From the NCBI GenBank assembly GCA_011250595.1, contig JAANMP010000010.1, forward strand, positions 1 through 64,000: a DNA stretch of 64,000 nucleotides. Reading direction: 5' to 3'. Source of the DNA: Bacillus sp. MM2020_1 (lineage in GTDB: Bacteria; Bacillota; Bacilli; Bacillales; Cytobacillaceae). Both the position numbers and the translations under genes were made by a program. Positions 35,596 through 43,398 of the stretch are shown piece after piece; position 1 is the stretch's first letter; the number at the start of each line of letters is the position of its first letter. The notes beneath the pieces were generated by a model that saw only the letters and a program-made list of their open reading frames with translations, was not told where the DNA came from and did no database searches.

Positions 35596-36576
35596 TTGGA
35601 AAAGTTTCATTACGCACCGGAAATCGCAAAATTAGGACACGTAGCTTTAGTGTCAGCAGATCTTGAAAAATCTTTATGGTTCTTCCGCGACACAATCGGC
35701 TTAGAAGAAACAGAAGTTGTAGAGGGCGTACACTACTTACGAGCTTGGGGCGACTTCGAACATCATACATTATCAATTACAGCTGGTGAAACTTCTTACA
35801 TTGATCACATCGGCTGGCGAACAAAGCGACGCGAGGACATCGCAACTTTCGCAAAATTATTAGATGACGCTGGTACAGAAGTACGTTGGCTAGATGCAGG
35901 CGAAGAAGTAGCGCAAGGTGAAGCAATCCGCTTCGAATTACCGAGTGGTCACCGCTTCGAACTTTACTACGATATGGAAAAAACACCGGCTGATGAATCT
36001 CGTAAATCAGTCCTTAAAAACCAAACGTATAAATCCTGGGCGAAGGGTGTATCTCCACGCCGTATCGATCATGTAAACTTACAAACTTCTCACGACAACG
36101 CAGAGATCGTAAAATTTTTACAAGAAGCATTAGGCTTCAAGTTGCGCGAATATTTCGTCAATCCAGACGATGTCCAAGTTGCCAGCTGGTTATCCGTAAC
36201 TAACTTAGTACATGACGTAGCTGTTATGTCGACACCACGTTCAAAAGAACCAAACGAAATGCACCATATCGCTTACTGGTTAGACAACGCACAAGACTTA
36301 CTACGTGCCGCTGACATTCTATGCGAGTCAGAAGTACAATTTGTTGGTCCTGGGAAACATGGGATTTCTCAAGCAATGTATATTTACGTAAAAGACCCAG
36401 GAAGCGGCTTGCGTCTTGAAATCTTTACAAACGGCTACTTAATCTTTGAACCAGACTGGGAGCCAGTAAAATGGACTTATGAAGAATATTTGAAAAATGG
36501 TTCTGCATACTGGGGTGATCGTCGCCGCGATGACGTAGATCGTGAAGCACAAGTAAAAGAATTAGCGAAATCATAA
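35596..36576 (+). CDS. Type I extradiol (catechol 2,3-) dioxygenase
   Basis: 326 residues with two VOC domains. The C-terminal one carries the Fe(II) ligands: His in RIDHVNL, His in EMHHIAYW and Glu in LRLEIFTNG; the catalytic HGI (KHGISQAMY) and Tyr are also present. It opens the catechol ring next to the hydroxyls. The protein starts with TTG 35596 after GAGGTG. The hydroxylase precedes it by 91 bases and a hairpin terminator follows. Codons are richer in C-ending forms than in flanking housekeeping genes, hinting at transfer (impression only). Confidence 0.93.
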   Translation: MEKFHYAPEIAKLGHVALVSADLEKSLWFFRDTIGLEETEVVEGVHYLRAWGDFEHHTLSITAGETSYIDHIGWRTKRREDIATFAKLLDDAGTEVRWLDAGEEVAQGEAIRFELPSGHRFELYYDMEKTPADESRKSVLKNQTYKSWAKGVSPRRIDHVNLQTSHDNAEIVKFLQEALGFKLREYFVNPDDVQVASWLSVTNLVHDVAVMSTPRSKEPNEMHHIAYWLDNAQDLLRAADILCESEVQFVGPGKHGISQAMYIYVKDPGSGLRLEIFTNGYLIFEPDWEPVKWTYEEYLKNGSAYWGDRRRDDVDREAQVKELAKS

Positions 36577-36581
36577 TAACT

Positions 36582-36619
36582 AAACCACCAGTATTCATGA
36601 CGCTGAACGCTGGTGGTTT
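36582..36619 (+). terminator. Hairpin between dioxygenase and permease
   Basis: Perfect arms AAACCACCAG (36582-36591) and CTGGTGGTTT (36610-36619). The T tract is short, so read-through into the permease is likely. Confidence 0.65.
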
Positions 36620-36670
36620 CTTAAGTAATAAATGTAGTTAGGAATATTATTAAAGGAAGGGGTGTTACTG

Positions 36671-37720
36671 TTGAAGGCAATGCTAAAGGTGTTAGTTTTA
36701 TCTTTAATTGGCGGATATATTTTTAACCTGCTGCACATCCCTATTCCTTGGATGCTCGGCCCAATTGTAGTCATCATGTTAGCCCAATTTGTTTATAAAG
36801 GCCCGCTCAGATGGTCAGGTCAAATGCGTGATTTAGGTGTCGTCATGGTCGGTACCGTAATAGGTGTACAATTTAACATCGATTTATTCGGCATGATGGG
36901 CTCAATATTATTTTACATGATAACGCTAAATGTTATTTTAATCGGTGGCTCAATCGGCATCGCTTACTTAACGAGTAAATGGGCAAATATCCCGATGAAA
37001 GCTGCTGTACTAGGTGCTATCCCAGGCGGTTTAGGTCAAATCGTCGTATTTGCTGAAGAAGAAAAAGTTGAAGAAATTGGCATTATTTCTTATTTTCAAG
37101 TAATTCGGCTGTTACTAGTCGTTGTATTTGTACCGTTTATCGTCGCTGGACAAGTAATAAGTAAGCAGCCAACTGACGCGAAGCTAACCATTAGTTTAGT
37201 ATTATTAATTGCACTTGCATGGGTATGCTCACATTTAATGCAACGCATCCATTTGCCTGTCGCATTTTTCATCACACCCATTATTTTGTTAATTACGTTA
37301 CACATCACAACACCAATCGCAATGCCACAAGTACCTGGCATATTCATGGACGTCGCACAGCTATTAATCGGCGCCCATATTGGCTTAATGCTCAAGCCAC
37401 ATATGATTAAGCTTCCAGTACGTGTACTTGTAGGAGGCATTTTCAGCGCATTCGCTCTGATAGCCCTAACATTCGGCTCAAGCTTCCTAATGTCGTTTGC
37501 ATTGGACACAACATTCGCTACAAGTTTTCTAAGCACAGCCCCAGGTGGCTTAGATCAAATGGTATTATTAGCTCATGCAGTTAAAGCAGAAGTCTCGCTT
37601 GTTTCGATGTTCCAAACGTTCAGGCTACTGTTCATCTTTATTATAATAATGCCTTTGATGAAAATGTTTTATCATTGGCGAGAAAAAAAGAGATTGTCTA
37701 CAATCAAGCAAGCAGTGTAG
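36671..37720 (+). CDS. AbrB-family membrane protein (possible permease)
   Basis: About 349 residues with two repeats of the AbrB module: PIPWMLGPIV, LGAIPGGLGQIVVFAEE and the second half PQVPGIFMDVAQLLIGAHIG, LSTAPGGLDQMVLLAH. About ten hydrophobic segments. Family members are often misnamed ammonia monooxygenases; transport is assumed. It closes the aromatic operon, so it may export or import a pathway acid. GGAAGGGG lies eight to ten bases before TTG 36671, preferred over the GTG at 36662. Confidence 0.82.
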   Translation: MKAMLKVLVLSLIGGYIFNLLHIPIPWMLGPIVVIMLAQFVYKGPLRWSGQMRDLGVVMVGTVIGVQFNIDLFGMMGSILFYMITLNVILIGGSIGIAYLTSKWANIPMKAAVLGAIPGGLGQIVVFAEEEKVEEIGIISYFQVIRLLLVVVFVPFIVAGQVISKQPTDAKLTISLVLLIALAWVCSHLMQRIHLPVAFFITPIILLITLHITTPIAMPQVPGIFMDVAQLLIGAHIGLMLKPHMIKLPVRVLVGGIFSAFALIALTFGSSFLMSFALDTTFATSFLSTAPGGLDQMVLLAHAVKAEVSLVSMFQTFRLLFIFIIIMPLMKMFYHWREKKRLSTIKQAV

Positions 37721-37783
37721 TAAAGTATTCATATATAAAAGCATAATTTTGGAAATTTTTTTTGAGAATCTATAACCATGGCG

Positions 37784-37827
37784 AAAACGCTCTGATGATT
37801 GAATTTATGTCAGTGGGGCGTTTTTTT
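37784..37827 (+). terminator. Terminator of the aromatic operon
   Basis: AAAACGC (37784-37790) and GCGTTTT (37818-37824) with inner CTGA/TCAG pairing, then T run. Confidence 0.75.
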
Positions 37828-37871
37828 GATTGATATTAATAGGGTGAAAGTTAACCATATATAATAGTAGG

Positions 37872-37980
37872 AAGTCGGTGTTTTCTTGTGGTGACCCTGT
37901 TCAAAGCAGAACAGAAACTATCCCTTCGATGAACAAGAATAGGCAACAACCACAAGGGTTAATTGCCTTTCTTTAAAATA
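37872..37980 (+). ncRNA. Candidate small RNA with own promoter and terminator
   Basis: TTAATA (37836-37841), 18 bases, TATAAT (37860-37865) would start a transcript near 37872. It then folds: outer arms CTTGTGGT (37885-37892) and ACCACAAG (37949-37956), an inner hairpin CTGTTC/GAACAG (37897-37902, 37909-37914), and a terminator AGGCAA...TTGCCT (37941-37946, 37963-37968) with AACC/GGTT and a T-rich tail. The right half of the outer stem overlaps the left arm of the terminator, so the two folds exclude each other. No downstream plus-strand gene lies closer than 39412, so a free RNA is more likely than a leader. No known family recognised. Confidence 0.45.
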
Positions 37981-38086
37981 GTTGTGAGATACACTCGACG
38001 TGTATTGATAGTGTGCTAATAAAAAAACTAAATGTGGATTCTAACTGGAACTTCGGCTTTTAATTTTGCTATTATGTAAAATTTGA

Positions 38087-38839
38087 CTATTTCTCCCCAC
38101 ATACTTCCTTCACTTGATGATTTGTGTCAATGATGAAAGTGTTCCCTTGCGAAGATTCGATAGTTTGAATGAGTCTAAGATTTACCAATTCTGGATTTTT
38201 TTCCATCATTTTAGCTGCATTTGCAAGGCTTCTTAAAGTCGCCATTTCTCCTCTTGCTTTTTCTAAGGAGTTAAGAGCTTCTTTTCTTACTTTTATGGCT
38301 TCCGCAAATACCTTTTTCATTTCAGCAGACAACATGATATCTTTTAAATCAACCGAATGAATCAACAATCCGGTTAAAGATTGGTCCTCCACTAATAATT
38401 CTTTTACTCGCTCAGATATATTTTTTCGATTGATTAAAATCTCATCTATTCCTAAGGTTGAAATGACTTCCCTTAATTTAAACTGAATGGTCATGTATAC
38501 ATACCCATGGAAGTCCTCATATTGAAAAATAAGTGCTTGCGGGTTTGTAATCTGGTATTTTACCGATAAACTAATCTTTACGCTGACATTGTCCGCACTT
38601 AGTAATTCCTGCCCATTAATTGACATAATAGATGGTCTCAAATCAAACACTTCTATACGTGTTGATGAATTTAAATAAGTATATTTTCCAGGACCAACAA
38701 TGTCCTTTAACTTTCCTTTATAAAACCTTACGCCCTTCTCATATTCAAAGATAGTAACTCTAGGAACCAATCTTTTTTCAATCATTAGCCCGACAATTAA
38801 AAAAATTGAAGCGGAGACTATAATTGTAATTTCTGTCAT
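38087..38839 (-). CDS. Slipin/SPFH (band 7) membrane protein
   Basis: 250 residues: an N-terminal membrane segment (about 4-20), then an SPFH domain: EYEKGVRFYKGKLKDIVGPG, SADNVSVKISLSVKYQITNP and LLVEDQSLTGLLIHSVDLKDI. A coiled-coil-like tail follows. Slipins scaffold membrane microdomains and often pair with an NfeD protein, which is not present beside it. AAAGGTGAT precedes ATG 38839. Its 5' side holds a structured untranslated stretch. Confidence 0.88.
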   Translation of the reverse strand: MTEITIIVSASIFLIVGLMIEKRLVPRVTIFEYEKGVRFYKGKLKDIVGPGKYTYLNSSTRIEVFDLRPSIMSINGQELLSADNVSVKISLSVKYQITNPQALIFQYEDFHGYVYMTIQFKLREVISTLGIDEILINRKNISERVKELLVEDQSLTGLLIHSVDLKDIMLSAEMKKVFAEAIKVRKEALNSLEKARGEMATLRSLANAAKMMEKNPELVNLRLIQTIESSQGNTFIIDTNHQVKEVCGEK

Positions 38840-38869
38840 TTCATCACCTTTATCCTAAAAATTCACCTT

Positions 38870-39075
38870 AATAAACCCACACACAGATAGGAAAGGACAA
38901 TGGAGGTCTTACCTGCAAAATTGCCAAGCCAAATATACTGTGTGTGGATTTAATTTTGGGATTCGAACCCATTTGAACTGGTACCACAGGGGTAACTCCA
39001 GTGCCAAAGAGAGAGTAGCGCGAACAGGCAACATCATTTAAAGATTTTAAACGAGGGCTTTTCACTACTCAACTA
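38870..39075 (-). other. Structured untranslated stretch before the slipin gene
   Basis: Read on the minus strand toward the slipin start: GAGTAGTG...CGCTACTC outer stem; CTGG AGT TACC CCTGT GGTA CCAG hairpin; a perfect T-loop-like GGGTTCGAATCCC; and CCACACACAG (about 38878-38888 and 38938-38948) as a perfect 10-bp inverted pair enclosing GCAA/TTGC and AGGT/ACCT hairpins. The T-loop matches the tRNA T-arm consensus, but no acceptor pairing or anticodon arm can be made. It may be a leader RNA, an RNA gene or a tRNA-derived remnant. Confidence 0.4.
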
Positions 39076-39411
39076 ATATCTTATCAGGTTTTTAGTATAA
39101 AAAATATCTATATTCGTTATAAAAATATTAGGCTAGAACTGAACCAATTCTTTCATTTTTTGTACAGTTATTCCCACATGCGAATAACTCATACCTTACC
39201 TACAGTTTCGGTTGTATAATAGACTTTTACCCAATTGTTAAATGTTCAAGTAAATATAATTCAATAATCTCATATTATTAAGATGGGGCAGAATTCAATT
39301 TAGCCCAAAAATCGAATGACATTTTTCACAAAAAAAATAACTTCAAGATAGAAAAAGAAGCTAAAATCTAGTAAGATATCCACATGTGACATTAGATAAG
39401 GGGTTAGAAAA
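39076..39411 (+). promoter_or_regulatory. Leader region of the ABC-F gene
   Basis: 336 bases without a gene. A TATAAT at 39215-39220 preceded by GTTG could be the -10 of the ABC-F promoter; the -35 is poor. This would give an untranslated leader of nearly 190 bases. ABC-F genes are often controlled by leader attenuation, but I could not draw a clear terminator/anti-terminator pair. Confidence 0.35.
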
Positions 39412-40965
39412 ATGAGCGTATTAAACGTAAAGAATTTAAGTCACGGTTTCGGTGATCGTGCGATTTTTAATAATGTGTCTTTTCGACTTTTAAAAGGAGA
39501 GCACATTGGACTAGTTGGGGCAAATGGTGAGGGTAAGTCTACCTTCATGAATATTGTTACTGGAAAGTTGCAACCCGACGAAGGGAAAGTTGAGTGGTCA
39601 CGAAAAGTTCGTGTTGGTTATTTAGATCAGCATGCTGTACTTCAAAAAGGTACTACGATGCGTGAAGCTTTGAGTACTGCTTTTCAATATCTTTTTGATG
39701 CTGAATCAGAGATCAATGACCTTTATGCAAAAATGGGTGATGAAGGTGCTGATATCGATGCTTTACTTGCAGAAGTTGGAGAGCTGCAAGAAACTTTAGA
39801 TAGTAATGATTTCTATCGAATTAATTCAAAAGTGGAGGAAGTTGCTCGTGGTCTAGGATTAGATGATGTTGGACTCGATCGAGATGTAGATGACCTTAGC
39901 GGCGGACAGCGTACCAAAGTTTTGCTAGCTAAGCTTTTGCTAGAAAAGCCTGAAATCCTATTACTAGACGAGCCCACGAACTATTTGGATGAACAGCATA
40001 TCGAATGGTTGAAGCGCTATTTACAGGAATATGAGAATGCATTTATCTTGATTTCACATGATATTCCATTCTTGAACAATGTTGTTAATTTGATCTATCA
40101 CATGGAAAATCAAGAGTTGAATCGTTATGTCGGCGACTATGATAACTTCTTAAATATATATGAAATGAAGAAGCAACAGTTAGAGTCTGCTTACAAGCGT
40201 CAACAACAAGAAATTGCTGATTTGAAAGATTTCGTTGCACGTAACAAGGCAAGTGTTGCGACACGTAATATGGCGATGTCTCGTCAGAAGAAGCTCGACA
40301 AAATGGAAGTTATTGAATTGGGGAGAGAGAAGCCGAAACCAGAGTTTAACTTCAAAGAAGCTCGTGCTGCTAGTCGTTATATTTTCACGGCTGAAGATCT
40401 TGTTATTGGTTACAATGAACCACTTTCTCGCCCTCTGAATTTGAAAATGGAACGCGGACAAAAAATTGCATTCGTCGGTGCAAACGGGATTGGTAAGTCT
40501 ACTCTTTTAAAAAGTATTCTTGGGTTGATTGATCCCATTTCGGGTAAAGTGGAACGTGGTGAGTATCAACACATCGGTTACTTCGAGCAGGAAGTTAAAC
40601 AGTCCAACTACAACACTTGTATCGAAGAGATTTGGAGCGAGTTCCCAAGTATGAATCAGGCTGAAGTCCGAGCTGCTCTTGCAAAATGTGGATTAACGAC
40701 TAAGCATATTGAAAGTAAAGTTGAAGTCCTTTCTGGTGGCGAAAAAGCCAAAGTTCGATTGTGTAAAATTTTAAACACAGAAACGAATTTATTAATTCTA
40801 GACGAACCTACCAATCACTTGGATGTGGACGCAAAAGAAGAATTGAAGCGTGCTTTAAAGGCATATCGCGGAAGTATCTTGATGGTATCCCACGAACCTG
40901 ATTTCTATCGTGAAATTGCGACTGATATTTGGAATTGTGAGGATTGGACTACGAAAGTGTTTTAA
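39412..40965 (+). CDS. ABC-F family ATPase
   Basis: 517 residues, two ABC domains without membrane segments. First: Walker A GANGEGKST (about 37), signature LSGGQRTK, Walker B ILLLDEPTNYLD. Linker with long charged helix (about 245-310). Second: GANGIGKST, LSGGEKAK, LLILDEPTNHLD. ABC-F proteins act on ribosomes to relieve stalls or give antibiotic resistance. It is shorter than VmlR-type resistance factors and close in build to YbiT/YkpA-like housekeeping members; a resistance function is not shown. AAGGGG precedes ATG 39412. Codon choice (many GAT, CTT, CGT) differs a little from neighbours. Confidence 0.9.
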   Translation: MSVLNVKNLSHGFGDRAIFNNVSFRLLKGEHIGLVGANGEGKSTFMNIVTGKLQPDEGKVEWSRKVRVGYLDQHAVLQKGTTMREALSTAFQYLFDAESEINDLYAKMGDEGADIDALLAEVGELQETLDSNDFYRINSKVEEVARGLGLDDVGLDRDVDDLSGGQRTKVLLAKLLLEKPEILLLDEPTNYLDEQHIEWLKRYLQEYENAFILISHDIPFLNNVVNLIYHMENQELNRYVGDYDNFLNIYEMKKQQLESAYKRQQQEIADLKDFVARNKASVATRNMAMSRQKKLDKMEVIELGREKPKPEFNFKEARAASRYIFTAEDLVIGYNEPLSRPLNLKMERGQKIAFVGANGIGKSTLLKSILGLIDPISGKVERGEYQHIGYFEQEVKQSNYNTCIEEIWSEFPSMNQAEVRAALAKCGLTTKHIESKVEVLSGGEKAKVRLCKILNTETNLLILDEPTNHLDVDAKEELKRALKAYRGSILMVSHEPDFYREIATDIWNCEDWTTKVF

Positions 40966-40976
40966 ATAAAGATTAA

Positions 40977-41018
40977 GGGGTACCCAATGAGTAAAATTCT
41001 ACTTGGGTACCCCTTTTT
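40977..41018 (+). terminator. Terminator of the ABC-F gene
   Basis: Perfect 11-bp arms GGGGTACCCAA (40977-40987) and TTGGGTACCCC (41003-41013) followed by TTTTT. Confidence 0.92.
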
Positions 41019-41381
41019 ATAAACCAACTAAAATTTTTAATAAAAATATACATTTAGATTTCTTAAAAAAGCTCATCCAAACTAAAATTAGAATGAATTT
41101 CTATCTATTTCAATATTAATTTTGCAACAGTTTCCACATGTGTGGACTGTAATTGGCAATACAAATAGATGTTGGTGGGTTTACCAACTCTTTCCCTAGA
41201 ATGGACTATCTTAGCTATAGTTTTTCTGTAACAGCAAATAAATTCTCATACGGATAAAATCTATTTATTTTGAAGCATCTGTTAATGTTTCGACTTCCTC
41301 TCTTTCCTGTAATTCAGAATAGTTTTTGCACCGACAATACCAATCAAAGAGTTGGATAAAAGGTAGCATGTAAAACAGTTA
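41019..41381. other. Gene-free gap between ABC-F and kinase genes
   Basis: 363 bases. It holds a CCACATGTGTGG palindrome near 41135 and, on the minus strand just after the kinase stop, an open stretch of 34 codons (about 41267-41368) that starts with ATG but has no ribosome site. I see no clear terminator for the kinase operon and nothing else I can support. Confidence 0.4.
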
Positions 41382-42344
41382 CTAATTTTGATTATCAATT
41401 AGTTTCTTAACTTCTTCCATGCAAGGCATGCTTAATATTGCACCTTTCCTTGTTGTGACAATTGCTCCAACCGCATTTCCAAATATAATAATATCTTCCA
41501 TATCATCGATATTTAAATCAGCAATAGGTTTATTTTTTTCTAAATATTTATATAAAACACCACTAAAGAAGCCATCTCCCGCACCTGTTGTATCAACTGG
41601 AATCACTTTGAAGGATTTAAATTTCCCTATTTTCTCCCCTTTTCGATAAAAACAGCCTTCTGCTCCTAAAGTGACAAATATAAGTTCTGTGTTATACTGT
41701 TCAACGAGTTGTCTTGTTCCTTTTTCTAAATCTGCCTTTCCAGTAATGAATTCCAACTCTTCCTCCGATAGCTTTACGATGTTTGCATATTTCAATCCCT
41801 CTTTAATCATTTTCTTTGCATGCTCTAGATTCTTCCAAAGCAAAGCCCTTAAATTAGGATCATAGGAAACAACTTTCCCTTGTTCTTTTGCTAATTGGAC
41901 TGTCTTTAGAGTGGTAGTGGCAGCTGGTTCATTAGTGAGGGAAAGAGATCCAAAGTGAAAAATTTTGGTTTGAGCTACGATATTTTCATTAATGTCATCC
42001 TCTGTTAACTTGGTATCCGCACCGGGATTTCGATAAAAGCTGAATGAACGGTCACCATATTCATCTAAATGAACAAATGCCAGAGTAGTATTTGCTTTTT
42101 TGGTAAAGGATAATCCTTCGCAGCATATGTTTGTATCTAATAAAACTTGCTTTAAATAATGTCCAAATTGATCATCTCCTACCTTACCTATGAAACAAGT
42201 CTTCTTGCCTAATTTGGTTAAGCCCGCTAATACATTAGCCGGGGCACCACCAGGATTTCTTTCAAAGACAACTTTGCTAGGCTGAGAAGAGTTATAAGGA
42301 GTTAAATCTATTAATAACTCTCCAAGAGCTGTTACATCATACAT
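41382..42344 (-). CDS. PfkB-family sugar kinase (fructokinase-like)
   Basis: 320 residues. N-terminal ALGELLIDLTP and NPGGAPANVLAGLTKLG, and the C-terminal catalytic DTTGAGDGFFSG with the base Asp, define PfkB carbohydrate kinases; the sequence is more fructokinase-like than RbsK-like. It lies last in the operon with a Rbs-type ABC importer and should phosphorylate the imported sugar. TAGGAGAGG precedes ATG 42344. A hairpin stands in the 76-bp gap after the permease gene. Confidence 0.9.
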   Translation of the reverse strand: MYDVTALGELLIDLTPYNSSQPSKVVFERNPGGAPANVLAGLTKLGKKTCFIGKVGDDQFGHYLKQVLLDTNICCEGLSFTKKANTTLAFVHLDEYGDRSFSFYRNPGADTKLTEDDINENIVAQTKIFHFGSLSLTNEPAATTTLKTVQLAKEQGKVVSYDPNLRALLWKNLEHAKKMIKEGLKYANIVKLSEEELEFITGKADLEKGTRQLVEQYNTELIFVTLGAEGCFYRKGEKIGKFKSFKVIPVDTTGAGDGFFSGVLYKYLEKNKPIADLNIDDMEDIIIFGNAVGAIVTTRKGAILSMPCMEEVKKLIDNQN

Positions 42345-42374
42345 TTCAACCTCTCCTAAATTCTAGAATATATT

Positions 42375-42400
42375 AAGCCAGAAGACTACTCTTCTGGCTT
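42375..42400. other. Intercistronic hairpin between permease and kinase genes
   Basis: AAGCCAGAAGA (42375-42385) and TCTTCTGGCTT (42390-42400), perfect 11-bp arms. The T tract is on the plus strand side; on the coding (minus) strand no T run follows, so it may stabilise or process the operon mRNA instead of ending it. Confidence 0.6.
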
Positions 42401-42420
42401 TTTATTTGAAATCGAACTAT

Positions 42421-43398
42421 TTAAGTTCTGCTTCGTAATCTATCAAGAAGCACGGCAATAACAATAACTATCCCTTTTACAACTTGTTGCCAGTAATAAT
42501 CCACATTAAGCAAAGTCATTCCATTCGTTAACACAGCCACAATCAAAACCCCAATGATAGTTCCTTGTATACGGCCACGTCCCCCTACAAAACTTGTACC
42601 ACCTAGCACGACAGCTGCTATCGCATCTAGCTCAAATGCTATTCCTACCATGGGCTGCCCTGAGAACAAACGTCCTGCCATCACAACGCCACTAACACCG
42701 GCGAGTAAGCCACTGATGGAATATACATTAATCAGGGTGCGATTAACCTTAATCCCTGTAAGATGTGCAGCTTCTTCATTACCGCCAATAGCATAAACAT
42801 GTCGCCCGAACATCGTATACTTTAAAACGATTAACATGATGATATAAACAATTGCCATCACATAAATAGGAGTAGGAATCCCCAGAATTTGACCTGCTCC
42901 AATGAACTTGAACTGCTTTGATGCCAAAACTACAGGATATCCGCCGGTTATAACATAAGCCAACCCCCTCAGGTAGGTCATACTTCCCAGCGTCACGATA
43001 AAGGCAGGCAACTTAGGTACAGCTGTTAAAAACCCATTAATAGCCCCAGCCACATATCCTACAGCAACTCCTACTAACATAGCGATAACTGGAGGAGTTC
43101 CGGCATTTGATAGTAATACAGATATAACACCGCTCAATGCAAGGGTTGAGCCTACCGATAAATCAATTCCTCCTGTTAAGATAACTACAGTCATCCCAGC
43201 TGCCAGAATGGCAGTGATTGAACTCTGCTTTAGTACGTTTAAGATATTACTTGAGTCTGTGAAATTCGGTGCAAAAATAATCATAACTATGATTAATAAG
43301 GCAAGAATTATTACCATGCCCAGCTGATTAAAAATCTGTTTTGACCGTTCCTTGAATGAAACTACGGATGGACTTGACATTTGTAAGTTTGTATTCAT
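42421..43398 (-). CDS. Rbs-type sugar ABC importer, permease
   Basis: 325 residues with about eight to ten hydrophobic segments and the RbsC family blocks AAGMTVVILTGGIDLSVGS, NGFLTAVPKLPAFIVTLG, GGNEEAAHLTGIKV and DAIAAVVLGGTSFVGGRG. It pairs with the ATPase before it; the start overlaps the ATPase stop by one base, meaning translational coupling. The sugar (ribose, fructose or another monosaccharide) cannot be told from this subunit. Confidence 0.93.
   Translation of the reverse strand: MNTNLQMSSPSVVSFKERSKQIFNQLGMVIILALLIIVMIIFAPNFTDSSNILNVLKQSSITAILAAGMTVVILTGGIDLSVGSTLALSGVISVLLSNAGTPPVIAMLVGVAVGYVAGAINGFLTAVPKLPAFIVTLGSMTYLRGLAYVITGGYPVVLASKQFKFIGAGQILGIPTPIYVMAIVYIIMLIVLKYTMFGRHVYAIGGNEEAAHLTGIKVNRTLINVYSISGLLAGVSGVVMAGRLFSGQPMVGIAFELDAIAAVVLGGTSFVGGRGRIQGTIIGVLIVAVLTNGMTLLNVDYYWQQVVKGIVIVIAVLLDRLRSRT

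Noticed and set aside
38960-38975. tRNA gene suggested by GGGTTCGAATCCC
   Set aside because: Only the T-arm matches; no acceptor stem, D-arm or anticodon arm can be paired around it.
38868-39065. 65-codon minus-strand frame over the structured stretch
   Set aside because: No ribosome site, odd composition, and the strong hairpins better explain the sequence as untranslated.
41267-41368. 34-codon frame starting with ATG after the kinase gene
   Set aside because: No ribosome site and no recognisable family; kept only as part of the gap description.
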